Assembly: GCA_023375785.1 (NCBI GenBank)
Contig: SZWC01000840.1
Coordinates: forward strand, 228,648 to 292,647
Origin: Penium margaritaceum
Taxonomy: Eukaryota; Streptophyta; Zygnematophyceae; Desmidiales; Peniaceae
DNA length: 64,000 nt
Direction: 5' to 3'
Under the pieces are notes generated by a model that did not search any database, was not told the origin of the DNA, and worked only from the letters and a program-made list of their open reading frames with translations. The first letter of the stretch is position 1. Each line of letters begins with the position of its first letter. Positions 44,701-59,651 of this stretch are shown here, in pieces. The position numbers and the translations under genes are program-made.

Positions 44701-47700
44701 CTAGTTGATACCTGGTGTTTCAAAACAATTGTCTCCCCCTCTGACCAGTTGTGACTCGTATTATGAGTTGTCAACGTTGACCACACACAACGGATTTCTT
44801 TGGTCAAGGGCAGTACATATGCCTATTTTCGTCGGTCATTGTGCATGGTAGCCACACCGTGCTACTACTGATTGAAGATCGTTGTACTTGCTAGTTGAGA
44901 ACTGATATTCCTGGACCATTGTTTCCTCCTCTGACCGTTTGTGACTCATGTTATGGTTGGTGAACGTTGACCACCCATATTGAAATTCTTTGATCATGGT
45001 CAGTGACATATGCCTAGTCGAGATGTTTGTTGTGCACAGTAGCCACATCGTGCCACTACATATTGAAGTTATTTGTCCTGTCTAGTCCTTGCATGGGTTT
45101 CCCAAACCATTGTCTCTCCCTCTGACCATTTCTGACTCATATTATGAGTTGTCAATGTTGACCACACATAATGGACTTCTTCGGTCGTAGTGAGTGACGT
45201 ATGCATCCTTTGGTTGGTCACTGTGCACGCTAGCCACACCGTGCCACTACTTGATGAAGGTCTTCGTACTTGCTAGTTGATAACTATTGCTCCCAACCCA
45301 TTGCTTCCCCCTCTGACCATTTGTGACTCGTTTTATGAGTTTTCAACGTTGACTACACACTGTGACATCCGTTTGTTCGTGGTTAGTGACATATGCCTAC
45401 TTTGGTTTGTCACTGTACATGGTTACCACGCCGTGTCACCACGTATTGAAGGTCTTTGTGCTTTCTAGTTGATAGCTTGTGTTTCCAAACCATTGGTACC
45501 CCCCTAAGACTATCTGTGACTCGTGTTGTGAGTTGTCAACGTTGACCACATGAAGTGAAATTCGTTGGTCATGGTCAGTGACATGCATACTTTGGTTGGT
45601 CACTGTGCACGGTAGCCACACTGAGCCACTACATATTGAATGTATTTGTACTTGCTACTTGATACCTAGTATTCACAAACCATTGTCTTCCAATCTGACC
45701 ATTTGTGACTCGTGTTATGAGTTGTCAAAGTTTACCACACTTAGTGACATTATTATGTCATGGTCAGTGACATATGCCTACTTTGGTTGGTCATCGTGCA
45801 TGGTATCCACACCGTGCTACGACTTATTGAAGGTCATTGTGCTTGCTAGTTGAGACCTGGTGTTCCCAAACCATTGTTTCCCCATCTGACCATTTGTGAC
45901 TCGTATTATGAGTTGTCAATGTTGACCACATAGAGCGGATTTCTCTGGTCAAAGGCAGTACATATGCCTACTTTGGTCGGTCATTTGCATGATAGTCACA
46001 CCGTGCTACTACTGATTGAAGGTCGTTGTACTTGCTAGTTGAGAACTGATATTCCCAGACCATTGTTTCCCCCTCTGACCGTTTGTGACTCGTGGTATGG
46101 TTGGTGAACATTGACCACCCATATTGAGATTATTTGGTCATGGTCGGTGATATGTACCTAGTTTGGTTGTTTGGTGTGCATATAAGCCACACCGTGCCAC
46201 TACGTATTGAAGTTTTTTTTCCTTTCTAGTTGAAACATAGGGTTCCCAAACCATTTTCTCTCCCTCTTACCATTGGTGACTCGTGTTATGAGTTGTCAAT
46301 GTTGACCACACATAGTGGATATCTTTGGTCATAGTCAGTGACGTATGCATCCATTGGTTGGTCACTGTGCATGCTAGCCACACCGTGCCACTGCATGTCG
46401 AAGGACCTTGTACTTGCTAGTTGATAAAAAGTGTCCCCAACCCATTGTTTCCCCCTCTGACCATTTGTGACTCGTGTTATGAGTTTTCAACCTTGACCAG
46501 ACACAGTGAAATTCTTTTGGTTATGGGTAGTGACATATGCCTACTTTGGTTTGTCACTGTACATGGTTACCGCGCCATGTGATTACGTTTTGAAGGTCTT
46601 TGTGCTTTCTAGTTGATGTTTAGCCCTCCCGAACCATAGTTACCCCTTTATGACTATCTAAGACTCGTGTTGTCAGTTGTCAACGTTGACCACATGAAGT
46701 GAAATTATTTGGTCATGGTCAGTGACATATGCATACTTTGGTTGGTCACTCTGCATTGTAGCAACACTGTGCCACTACACATTCAACGTATTTGTACTTG
46801 CTAGTCGATGACTAGTATTCAGAAACCATTGTCTTCCACTCTGGCCATTTTTTACTCGTCTTATGAGTTGTCAAAGTTTACCACACATGGTGACATTCTT
46901 TGGTCATGGTCAGTGACATATGCATACTTTGGTTGGTCATCGTGCATGGTATCCACACCGTGCCACAACTTGTTGAAGGTTATTGTGCTTCCTAGTTGAA
47001 AGCTGGTGTTCCCAAACCATTGTTTCCCCCTCTGACCATTTGCGACTCGTATTATGAGTTGTGAACGTTGACCACACACAACGGATTTCTTTGGTCAAAG
47101 GCAGTAGATATGCCTACTTTGGTCCGTCATTGTGCATGGTAGCCACACCGTGCTACTACTGATTGAAGGTCGTTGTACTTGCTAGTTGAGAAACGATATT
47201 CCCGGACCATTGTTTCCCCCTCTAACCGTTTGTGACTCGTGTTATGGTTGGTGAGCGTTGACCACCCATATTGAAATGCTTCGGTCATGGTCAGTGACAT
47301 ATGCCTACTTTGGTTGTTTGGTGTGCATACTAGCCACACCATGCCATTACGTATTGAAATTCTTTGTTCTTCCTAGTCCATGCATAGGGTTCCCAAACCA
47401 TTGTCTCTCCCTCTGACCATTTGTGACTCGTGTTATGAGCTTCCAATGTCGACTACACATAGCGGACTTCTTCGGTCATAGTCAGTGACGTATGCATCAT
47501 TTGGTTTTTCACTGTGCACGCTAGCCAGACCGTGCCACTACTTGTTAAAGGCCTTCGTACTTGCTAGTTGATAAAAAGTGTTCCCAACCCATTGTTTCCC
47601 ACTCTGACCATTTGTGACTCGTGTTATGAGTTTTCAACGTTGACCACACAATGTGAAATTCTTTTGGTCATGGTTAGTGACAAATGCATACGTTGGTTCG

Positions 47701-49877
47701 TCGCTGTACATAGTTACCACGCAGTGTCACAACGTATTGAAGGTCTTTGTGCTTTCTAGTTGATAGCTAGTAATGCCAAACCATTGTTACCCTCTCCCAC
47801 TATCTGTGACTCCTGTTGTGAGTTATCAGCATCGACCACATGAAGTGAAATTTGTTGGTCCTGGTTAGTGACATATTCATACTTTGGTTGGACACTGTGC
47901 ATTGTAGCCACACTGTGCAACTACATATTGAAGGTATTTGTACTTGCTAGTCGATAACTAGTATTTAGAAACCATTTTCTTCCACTCTGACCATTTGTGA
48001 CTCATGTTATGAGTTGTCAAAGTTTACCACTCATGGTGACATTCTTTGGTCATGGTCAGTGACATATGCATACTTTGGTTGGTCATTGTGCATGGTATCC
48101 ACACCGTGCCACAAGTAATTTAATGTCATTGTGCTTGCTAGTTCCAAAACCATTGTTTGCCCCTCTGACCATTGGTGCCTCGTATTATGAGTTGTCAACA
48201 TTGACCATACACAGCGGATTTCTTTGGTCAAAGGCAGTACACATGCCTACTTTGGTGGGTCATTGTGCATGGTAGCCACACTGTGCTACTACTGATTGAA
48301 GGTCGTTGTACTTGCTAATTGAGAAATGATATTCCCGGACCATTGTTTTGCCCTCTGACCGATTGAGACTCATGTTATGGTTGGTGAAAGTTGACCACCC
48401 ATATTGAAATTCTTTGGTCATGGTCCGTGACATATACCTAGTTTGGTGGTTTGGTGTGCATAGTAGCCACACCGTGCCACTGCGTATTGAAGTTCTTTGT
48501 CCTTTCTAGTTTATGCATAGGGTTCCCAAACCATTGGCTCTCCCTCTGACCATTTGAGACTCGTGTTATGAGTTTTCAATGTTGACCACACATAGTGGAC
48601 TTCTTCGGTCATAGTCAGTGACGTATGGATCCCGTGGTTGGTCACTGTAACCGCTAGCCACACCGTGCCACTACTTGTTGATGGTCTTCATACTTGCTAG
48701 TTGATAAGCAGTGTTTTCAACCCATTGTTTCCCCCTTTGACCATTTCTGACTCGTGTTATGAGTTTTCAGCGCTGACCACACACTGTAACATTATTTTGG
48801 TCATGGTTATTCACATATACATAGTTTGGTTTGTCACTGTACATGATTACCACCCCGTGTCACTACGTATTGAAGGCGTTTGTGCTTTAGTTGGTAGCTA
48901 GTCTTCCAAAACCATCGTTACCCTCTATGACTATCCATGACTTGTGGTGTGAGTTGTCAACATTTACCACATGAAGTGAAATTCTTTGGTCATGGTTAGT
49001 GACATATGAATACTTTGGTTGGTCACTGTGCATTGTAGCCACACTGTGCAACTACATATTGAAGGTATTTGTACTTGCTAGTCAATAACTAGTATTCAGA
49101 AACCATTATCTTCCACTCTGACCATTTGTGACTCGTGTTATGAGTTGTCAAAAGTTACCACACATGGTGATATTCTTTGGTCATGGTCATTGACATATGC
49201 ATACTTTGCTTGGTCATCGTGCATGGTATCCACACCGTACCACAACTCATTAAAGGTCATTGTGCTTGCTAGTTGATACCTGGTATCCCCAAACCATTGT
49301 TTCCCCCTCTGACCATTTGTGACTCGTATTACGAGTTGTCAACGTTGACCACACATAGCGGATTTCCTTGGTCAAGGGCAGTACATATGCCTATCTTGGT
49401 CGTTCATTGTGCATGGTAGCCACACCGTGCTACTACTGATTGAAGGTCGTTGTACTTGCTAGTTGAGAAATGATATTCCCGGACCACTGTTTCCCCCTCT
49501 GACCGTTTGTGACTCGTGTTATGGTTGGTGAATGTTGACCACCCATATTGAATTTTTTTGGTCATGGTCAGTGACATATGCCTAGTTTGGTTGTTTGGTG
49601 TGCATAGTAGCCACACCGTGCCACAAAATATTGAAGTTCTTTGTCCTCTCTAGTCCATGCATAGGGTTCCCAAACCATTATCTCTCCCTCTGACAATTTG
49701 TGACTTGTGTTATGAGTTGTCCATGTTGAACACACATAGTGGACTTCTTCGGTCATAGTCAGTGATGTATGCATCCTTTGGTTGGTCACTTTGCACGCTA
49801 GCCACACTGTGCCACAACGTGTTGAAGGTCTTCGTACTTTCTAGTTGATAACTAGTGTTCGCAACGTTAACCACACA
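41769..49877 (-). repeat. Satellite array, reverse orientation, six-monomer higher-order repeat
   Basis: Same family and A-F order as the forward arrays, read on the minus strand. Type A marks (GCTAGCCACACCGTGCC or close) occur near 42752, 44082, 45229, 46375, 47521, 48654 and 49798. Spacings are about 1,146 bp except 42752-44082 (about 1,330 bp), where one monomer is perfectly duplicated. It begins inside an F-type monomer next to the mosaic and ends at the palindromic switch near 49877. Confidence 0.95.
43081..43505 (-). repeat. Perfect tandem duplication of one 190 bp monomer
   Basis: 43081-43270 and 43271-43460 are identical base for base by eye, and the identity runs on to 43505. Both copies carry the private variant CAGACGATATCATCTTCC. 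It turns the local block into seven monomers. Neighbouring monomers of one type normally differ at many positions, so this is very recent or an assembly artefact. Confidence 0.92.
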
Positions 49878-49893
49878 GTGTGTGGTCAACGTT
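49863..49893. other. Palindromic satellite polarity switch (reverse to forward)
   Basis: AACGTTAACCACAC, spacer AGT, GTGTGGTCAACGTT: 14 bp arms with one mismatch. To the left the F-type monomer reads in reverse; to the right an F-type monomer reads forward (GTCAACGTTGAAAACTC). Two F monomers therefore meet head to head at a natural dyad. Confidence 0.9.
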
Positions 49894-52800
49894 GAAAACT
49901 CAAAACACGAGCCACAAATGGTCAGAGGGGGAAACAATGGGTTGGGAACACTGGTTATCAACTAGCAAGTACGAAGACCTTCAACAAGTAGTGGAGCGGT
50001 TTGGATAGCGTGCATAGTGACCAACCAAAGGACGCATACGTCACTGACTATGACCGAAGAAGTCCACTATGTGTGGTCAACATTGACAACTCATAACACG
50101 AGTCACAAATGGTCAGAGGGAGATACAATGATTTGGGAACCCTATGCATGGACTAGAAAGGAAGAAGAAATGTAATACGTAGTGGCACGGTGTGGCTGCT
50201 ATGCACGCCAAACAACCAAACTATGCATGTGTCACTGACCATGACCAAAGAATTTCAATATGGTTGGTCAACGTTCACCAAACATAACACGAGTCACAAA
50301 CAGTCAGAGGGGGAAACAATGGTCCGGGAATATCAGTTCTCAGCTAGCAAGCACAATGACTTCAATCAGTAGTAGCACGGTGTGGCTACCATGCACAATG
50401 ACCGACCAAAGTAGGCATATGTACTGCCTTTGATAAAAGAAATCCGCTGTGTGTGGTCAACGTTGACAACTCATAATACGAGTCACAAATGGTCACAGAG
50501 GGAAACAATGGTTTGGGAACACCAGGTATCAATTAGCACCCACAATGATCTTCAGTAAGTTGTGGCACGGTGTGGAGACCATGCACGATGACCGACCAAA
50601 GTAGGCATATGTCACTGACCATGACCAAAGAAAGTCACCATGTGTAGTAAACTTTGACAACTCATAACACGAGTCACAAATGGTCAGAGTGGAAGATAAT
50701 GGTTTCCGAATACTAGTTATGGACTAGAAAGTACAAACACCTTCAATATGTAGTGGCACGGTGTGGCCACAATGCACATTGACCAACCAAAATATGCATA
50801 TGTCACTGACCATGACCAAAGAAGTTCACTTCATGTAGTCAATGTTGACAACTCACAACAGGAGTCACAGATAGTCAGAGGGGGTAACAATGGTTTGGGA
50901 AGACTAGCTATCAAGTAGAAAGCACAAATACTTTCAATACGTTGTGACACGGCATGGTAACCATGTACAGTGACAAACCAAAGTAGGCATATGTCACTAA
51001 CCATGACCAAAAGAATTTCACAGTGTGTGGTCAATGTTGAAAACTCATAACACGAGTCACAAATGGTCAGAGGGGGGAAAAAATAGGCTGGGAACACTAG
51101 TTAGCAATTAGCAAGTACAAAGACCCTCAACAAGTAGTGGCACGGTATGGTTAGTGTGCACAGTGACCATCCAAAGGTTGCATACGTCACTGACTATGAC
51201 CAAAGAAGTCCATTATGTGTCGTCAACATTGAAAACTCATAACATGAGTCAAAAAATATTCTGGGTGATAGACAATGGTTTGGGAACCCTATGTATCGAT
51301 TATAAAGGTCAAAGAACTTAAATACGCAGTGGCACGGTGTGGCTACTATGCACACCAAACAACTAAACTAGGCATGTGTCACTGACCATGACCAGAGTAT
51401 TTCAATATGGGTGGTCAACATTCACCAATCATAACATGGGTCACAAACGGTCAGAAGGGGAAACAATGGTCTGGGAATATCAACTATCGACTAGCAAGTA
51501 CAGCGACCTTCAATCAGTAGAAGCACGGTGTGGCTACCATGCACAATGACCGACCAAAGTAGGCATATCTAATGCCTTTGACAAACGAAATCCGCTGTGT
51601 ATGGTCTACGTTGATAACTCAAAATAGGAGTCACAAGTGGTCAGAGGGGGAGACAATGGCTTGGGAACACCAGGTATCAACTAGCAAGCACAAGGACCTT
51701 CAATAAGTTGTGGCACGGTGTGGATACCATGCACGATGACCAACCAAAGTATGCATATGTCACTGACCATGACCGAAGAATGTCACCATGTGTGGTAATA
51801 TTTGACAACTCATAACACGAGTCACAAATAGTCGGACTGGACTAGAATGGTGTCTGAATACAAGTTATGGACTAGCAAGTACAAAAACCTTTAATATGTA
51901 GTGGCACAGTGTGGCTACAATGCACCATGACCAACCAAAGTACGCATATGTCACTGACCATGACCAGATAAATTCACTTCATGTGGTCAACCTTGACAGC
52001 TCACAACACGAGTCACGGATATTCAGAGGGTGTAACAATGGTTTGTGAGGACTAACTATCAACTATAAAGCACAAAGACCTTCAATATGTAGTGACACGG
52101 CGTGGTAACCATGTACAGTGACAAACCAAAGTTGGCATACGTCACTAACTATGACCAACCGAATTTCACAGCGTGTGGTCAACGTTGACAACTCATAACA
52201 CAAGTCACAAATGGTCAGAGGGGGAAACAATGAGTTGGGACCACTAGTTTTCAACTAGAAAGTACAAAGACCTTAAACAAGTAGTGGCATGATGTGGCTA
52301 GCGTGCACAGTGACCAACCAAAGGATGCATACGTCACTGACTATGACCGAAGAAGTCCACTATGTGTGGTCAACATTGACAACTCATAACACGAGTCAAA
52401 AATAGTCACAAGGAAAAACAATGATTTGGGAACCCTATGCATGGATTAGAAAGGACGAATAACTTAAATACGCAGTGGCACGGTGTGGCCACTATGCTCA
52501 CGAAACAACCAAACTAGGCATATGTCACTGACCATGACCAAAAAATGTCAATCTGGGTGGTCAACGTTCACCAACCATAACACGAGTCACAAACGGTCAG
52601 AGGGGGAAACAATGGTCCGGGAATATCAGTTCTCAACTAGCAAGAACAATGACCTTCAATCAGTAGAAGCACGGTGTGGCTACCATGCACAATGACCGAC
52701 CAAATTAGGCATATCTAATGCCTTTGACAAACGAAATCCGCTGTGTATGGTCTACGTTGATAACTCATAATAGGAGTCACAAATGGTCAGAGGGGGAGAC

Positions 52801-55800
52801 AATGGCTTGGGAACACCAGGTATCAACTAGCAAGCACAAGGACCTTCAATACGTTGTGGCACGGTGTGGATACCATGCACGATGACCAACCAAAGTATGC
52901 ATATGTCACTGACCATGACCAAAGAATGTCACCATGTGTGGTAAATTTTTACAACTCATAACACGAGTCACAAATAGTCGGACTGGACTAGAATGGTGTG
53001 TGAATACAAGTTATGGACTAGCAAGTACAAACACCTTTAATATGTAGTGGCACAGTGTGTCTACAATGCACCATGACCAACCAAAGTACGCATATGTCAC
53101 TGACTATGACCAGAGAATTTCACTTCATGTGGTCAACATTGACAGCTCACAACACGAGTCACAGATATTCAGAGGGTGTAACAATGGTTTGTGAGGACTA
53201 ACTATCAACTAGAAAGCACAAAGACTTTTAATATGTAGTGACACGGTGTGGTAACCATGTACAGTGACAAACCAAAGTTGGCATACGTCACTAACTATGA
53301 CCAACCGAATTTCACAGTGTGTGGTCAACGTTGACAACTCATAACACAAGTCACAAATGGTCAGAGGGGGAAACAATGAGTTGGGACCACTAGTTTTCAA
53401 CTAGAAAGTACAAAGACCTTCAACAAGTAGTGGCATGATGTGGCTAGCGTGCACAGTGACCAACCAAAGGATGCATACGTCACTGACTACGACCGAAGAA
53501 GTCCACTATGTGTGGTCAACATTGACAACTCATAACACGAGTCACAAATAGTCAGAAGGAAAGACAATGATTTGGGAACCCTATGCATGGACTAGAAAGG
53601 ACGAATAACTTAAATACGCAGTGGCACGGTGTGGCCACTATGCTCACGAAACAACCAAACTAGGCATATGTCACTGACCATGACCAAAGAATGTCAATCT
53701 GGGTGGTCAACGTTCACCAACCATAACACGAGTCACAAACGGTCAGAGGGGGAAATAATGGTCCAGGAATACCAGTTCTCAACTAGCAAGAACAATGCCC
53801 TTCAATCAGTAGTAGCACGGTGTGGCTACCATGCACAATGAATGACCAAAGTAGGCCTATGTACTGCATTTAACCAAAGAAATCCGCTGTGTGTGGTCAA
53901 CGTTGACAACTCATAATACGAATTACAAATGGAACGAGGGGAAAAGAATGGTTTGGGAACACCAGGTATCAACTAGCAAGCACAATGAATTTCAATAGGT
54001 TGTGGCACGGTGTGGATACCATGCACGATGACCAACCAAAATAGGCATATGTCACTGACCATGACAAAAGATAGTCACCATGTGTGGTAAACTTTGACAA
54101 CTCATAACACGAGTCACAAATGGTCAGAGTGGAAGATAATGGTTTCTGAATACTAGTTATGGACTAATAAGTACAAACACCTTCAATATGTAGTGGTACA
54201 GTGTGGCTACAATGCACAGTGACCAACCAAAGTATGCCTATGTCACTGACCATGACCAAAGAATTTCAGTTCATGTGGTCGACGTTGAGAGATCACAACA
54301 CAAGTCACAGATACTCAGAGGGCGTAACAATGGTTTAGGAGGACTAGCTATCAACTAGAAAGCACAAAGACCTTCAATACGTAGTGACACGGCGTGGTAA
54401 CCATGTACAGTGACAAACCAAAGTAGGCATATGTCACTAACCATGACCAGAAGAATTTAACAGTGTGTGGTCAACGTTGAAAACTCATAACACGAGGCAC
54501 AAATGGTCAGAGGGGGGAAAAAATAGGCTGGGAACACTACTTAGCAATTAGCAAGTACAAAGACCCTCAACAAGTAGTGGCATGGCATGGCTAGTGTGCA
54601 TAGTGACCATCCAAAGGATGCATACATCACTGACTATGACTGAAGAAGTCCATTATGTGTCGTCAACATTGAAAACTCATAACATGAGCAAAAAAATGGT
54701 CAGAGGGATAGACAATGGTTTGGTAACCCTATGTATCAACTATAAAGGAAAAAGAACTTCAATACGCAGTGGCACAGTGTGGCTTGTATGCACACAAAAC
54801 AACCAAACTAGGCATATGTCACTGACCATGACTAGAGTATTTCAATATGGGTGGTCAATGTTCACCAATCATAACATGATTCACAAACGGTCAGAAGAGG
54901 AAACAATGGTCTGGGAATATCAGTTCTCATCTAGCAAGTACAGCGACCTTCAAATAGTAGAAGCGCGATATGGCTACCATGCATAATGACCGACCAAATT
55001 AGGCATATATAATGCCTTTGACAAAAGAAATCCGCTGTGTGTGGTCGACGTTGACAACTCATGATTTGAGTCACAAATGGTCAGAGGGGGAGACAATAGT
55101 TTGGGAACACAAGGTATCAACTAGCAAGCACAAGGACCTTCAATAGGTTGTGGCACGGTGTGGATACCATGCACGATGACCAACCAAAGTATGCATATGT
55201 CACTGACCATGACCAGAGAAGTTCACTTCATGTGGTCAACGTTGACAGCTCACACCACGAGTCACAGATATTCAGAGGGTGTAACAATGGTTTGTGAGGA
55301 CTTGCTATCAACTAGAAAGCACAAAGACCTTCAATATGTAGAGACACGGCGTGGTAACCATGTACAGTGACAAACCAAAGTTGGCATACGTCACTAACCA
55401 TGACCAAACAAATTTCACAGTGTGTGGTCAACGTTGAAAACTCATAACACAAGTCACAAATGGTCAGAGGGGGAAACAATGGGTTGGGACCACTAGTTAT
55501 CAACTAGCAACTACAAATACCTTCACCAAGTAGTGGCACAACGTGGCTAGCGTGCACAATGAGCAACCAGAGGATGCATACGTCACTGACTATGACTGAA
55601 GAAGTCCACTATGTGTGGTCAACATTGACAACTCATAACACGAGTCACAAATAGTCAGAGGGTGAGACAATCATTTAGGAACCCTATGCATGGACTAGAA
55701 AGGACAAAGAACTTAAAAACGCAGTGGCACGGTGTGGCTACTATGCACACGAAACAACCAAACTGGGCATATGTCACTGACCATGGCGAAAGAATTTCAA

Positions 55801-58800
55801 TATGGGTGGTCAACATTCACTAACCATAATACGAGTCACAAACGGTCATAGGGGGAAACAATGTTCCGGGAATATCAGTTCTGAACTAGCAAGCACAATG
55901 ACCTTCAATCAGTAGTAGCACTGTGTGGCTACCATGCACAATGACCGAGCAAAGTAGGCATATATACTACCTTTCACCAAAGAATCCGCTGTGTGTGGTG
56001 AACGTTGACAACTAATAATACGGGTTAAAAACTTTCAGAGGGGGAAACAATGGTCTGGGAACACCAGGTATCAACTAGCAAGCACAATGACCTTGAATAC
56101 GTTGTGGCACGGTGTGGATACCATGCACGATGACCAACCAAAGTAGGTATATGTCACAGACCACGACCAAGGATAGTCACCATGTGTGGTAAACTTTGAC
56201 AACTCATAACATGAGTCGCAAATGGTCAGAGGGGAAGACAATGGTTTCTCTATACTAGTTTTGGACTAGAAAATACAAACACCTTCAATATTTAGTGGTA
56301 CAGTGTGGCTACGATGCACAGTGACCAACCAAAGTATGCCTATGTCACTGACCATGACCAAAGAATTTCAGTTCATGTGGTCAATGTTGACAACTCACAA
56401 CACAAGTCAAGGATAGTCAGAGGAGTCACAATGTTCTAGGAGGAATAGCCATCAACTAGAAAGCAAAAAGACCTTCAATACGTAGTGACAGGGCGTGGTA
56501 GCCATGTACAGTGACAAACCAAAGTAGGCATATGTCACTAACCATGACCAAAAAAAATTCACAGTGTGTGGTCAACGTTGAAAACTCATAACACAAGTCA
56601 CAAATGGTCAGAGGGGGGGGGATATGGGTTGGGAACTCAAGTTAGCAATTAGCAAGTACAAAGACCTTCATCAAGTAGTGGCACGGTATGGCTAGCGTGC
56701 ACAGTGACCATCCAAATGATACATACTTCACTAAATGTGACCGAAGAAGTCCACTATAAGTCGTCAACATTGACAACTCATAACACGAGTCAAAAAGTGG
56801 TCAGAGGGATAGACAATGGTTTGGGAACCCTATGTATTGACTATAAAGGACAAAGAACTTCAACACGCAATGGCACGGTGTGGCTACTATGCACACCAAA
56901 CAACCAAACTAGGCATGTGTCACTGACCATGACCAGCGTATTTCAATATGGGTGGTCAACGTTCACCAATCATAACATGGGTCAAAAATGGTCAGAAGGG
57001 GAAACAATGGTCTGGGAATATCAGTTCTCAACTAGCAAGTACAGCGACCTTCAATCAGTAGAAGCACGGTGTGGCTACCATGCACAACAACCGACCAAAG
57101 TAGGCATATATAATGCCTTTGATAAAAGAAATCCGCTGTGTATGGTCAACGTTGACAACTCATAATAGGAGTCACAAATGGTTAGAGGGTGAGACAATGG
57201 CTTGGGAACACCACGTATCAACTAGCAAGCACAAGGACCTTCAAAAAGTTGTGGCACGGTGTGGATACCATGCACAATGACCAACCAAAGTATGCATATA
57301 TCACTGACCATGACCAAAGAATGTCACCATGTGTGGTAAACTTTGACAACTGATAACACGAGTCACAAATGGTCAGAGTGGAATACAATGGTGTCTGAAT
57401 ACAAGTTATGGACTAGCAAGTACAAACACCTTCAATATGTAGTGGCATAGTGTGGCTACAATGCACAGTGACCAACCAAAGTATGCATATGTCACTGACC
57501 ATGACCAGAGAATTTCACTTCATGTGGTCAACGTTGACAGCTCACAACACGAGTCACAGATATTCAGAGGGTGTAACAATGGGTTGCGAGGACTAACTAT
57601 CAACTAGAAAGCACAAAGACCTTCAATATTTAGTGACACGTCGTGGTAACCATGTACAGTGACAAACAAAAGTTGGCATACGTCACTAACCATGACCAAA
57701 CGAATTGCACAGTATGTGGTCAACGTTGAAAACTCATAACACAAATCACAAATGGTCAGAGGGGGGAACAATGAGTTGGGACCACTAGTTATCAACTAGC
57801 AAGTACAAAGACATTCAACAAGTAGTGGCACGATGTGGATAGCGTGCACAGTGACCAACCAGAGGATGCATACGTCACTGACCATGAATGAAGAAGTCCA
57901 CTATGTGTTGTCAACATTGACAACTCATAACACGAGTCACAAATCGTCAGAGGGAAAGACAATGATGTGGGAACCCTATGCATGGACTAGAAAGGACGAA
58001 TAACGTAAATACGCAGTGGCACGGTGTGGCTACTATGCACACGAAACAACCAAACTAGGCATATGTCACTGACCATGACCAAAGAAATTGAATATGGGTG
58101 GTCAACGTTCACCAACCATAACACGAGTCACAAATGGTCAGAGGGGGAAACAATTGTCTGGGAATGTCAGTTCTCAACTAGAAAGAACAATGACCTTCAA
58201 TCAGTAGTAGCACGGTGTGGCTACCATGCACAATGACTGACCAATGTAGGCATATGTACTACGTTTGACCAAAGAAATCCGCTGTGTGTGGTCAACGTTG
58301 ACAACTCATAATACGAGTAACAAATGGTACAAGGGGGAAACAATGGTTTGGGAACACCATGTATGAACTAGCAAGCACGATGACCTTCAATAGGTTGTGG
58401 CACGGTGTGGATACCATGCATGATGAACAACCAAAGTACGCACATGTCACTGACCATGACCAAAGATAGTCACCATGTGTGGTAAACTTTGACAACTCAT
58501 AACACGAGTCACAAATGGCCAGAGTGGAAGATAATGGTTTCGGAATACTAGTTATGGACTAGCAAGTACAAACACCTTCAATATGTAGTGGTTCATTGTG
58601 GGTACAATGCACAGTGACCAACCAAAGTATGCCTATGTCACTGACCATGACCAAAGAATTTCAGTTCATGTGGTCAATGTTGACAATTCACAACACAAGT
58701 CACAGATAGTCAGAGGGAGTAACAATGGTTTAGGAGGACTAGCCATCAACTAGAAAGCACAAAGACCTTCAATACGTAGTGACACGGCGTGGTAACCATG

Positions 58801-59219
58801 TATAGTGACAAACCAAAGTAGGAATATTTCACTAACTATGACCAAACGAATTTCACAGTGTATGGTTAACGTTAAAAACTCATAACACGAGTCACAAATG
58901 GTCAGAGGGGGAAACAATTGGTTGGGAACACTAGTTATCAACTAGGAAGTACAAAGACCTTCAACAAGCCGTGGCACTATGTGGCTAGCGTTCAAAGTGA
59001 CCAACCAAAGGATGCATACGTCACTGACTATGTCCGAAGAAGTTCACTATGTGTGGTCAACATTGACAACTCACAACACGAGTCACAAATAGTCAGAGAG
59101 GGGTAACAATTGTGTGGGAAGACTAGGTGTCAACTAGAAAGCACAAAGACCTTCAATACGTAGTGACACGGCGTGGTAACCATGTACAGTGAGAAACCAA
59201 ACTAGGCATACGTCACTGA
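49878..59219 (+). repeat. Satellite array, forward, six-monomer higher-order repeat
   Basis: Type A monomers start near 49993, 51144, 52291, 53437, 54584, 55541, 56685, 57831 and 58977. All intervals are about 1,146 bp except 54584-55541 (about 957 bp, one monomer fewer). The blocks starting at 52291 and 53437 are nearly identical, showing recent block-level duplication. Monomer types and order match the other arrays. Nothing besides satellite is seen. Confidence 0.95.
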
Positions 59220-59651
59220 CCATGACCAAAGAATTTCAATATGGGTGGTCAATGTTCACAACTTATAACACAAGTCACGGATGGTCAGAGGGGGGAAACA
59301 ATGGTTTCAAAACACTATGTATCTTCTAGTAAGTACAAATATATGTCGTATGTATTGGCACGGTGTGGCTACCATGCACAATGACCTATCCAAGTAGGCA
59401 TACATCACTGGTCATGAACAAAGAAGATTAGTGTGTATGGTCAGCGTTCACAACTCCTAACACAATTTAAAAATGGGCAGAGGGTTAAACAATGGTTTGG
59501 GACTACTCTGTACCAACTAGCAAGTACAAAGACCTTCGATAAGTGGTGGTAGAGTGTGGCTACCATGCACACTGTCCAACCTAAGTGTGCTTGTGTCACT
59601 GAACATTATAGAAAGAATTTCACTGTGTGTAGTCAACTTTCCTTCTTACGG
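59220..59651 (+). repeat. Divergent satellite monomers flanking insert copy 2
   Basis: This matches 3370-3790 in order and in private variants (ACCTATCCAAGTAGGCATAC, GAAGATTAGTGTGTATGGTC). Here the satellite continues unbroken to the left, showing what preceded this block before the 10/11 bp array abutted it at 3370. Confidence 0.85.
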
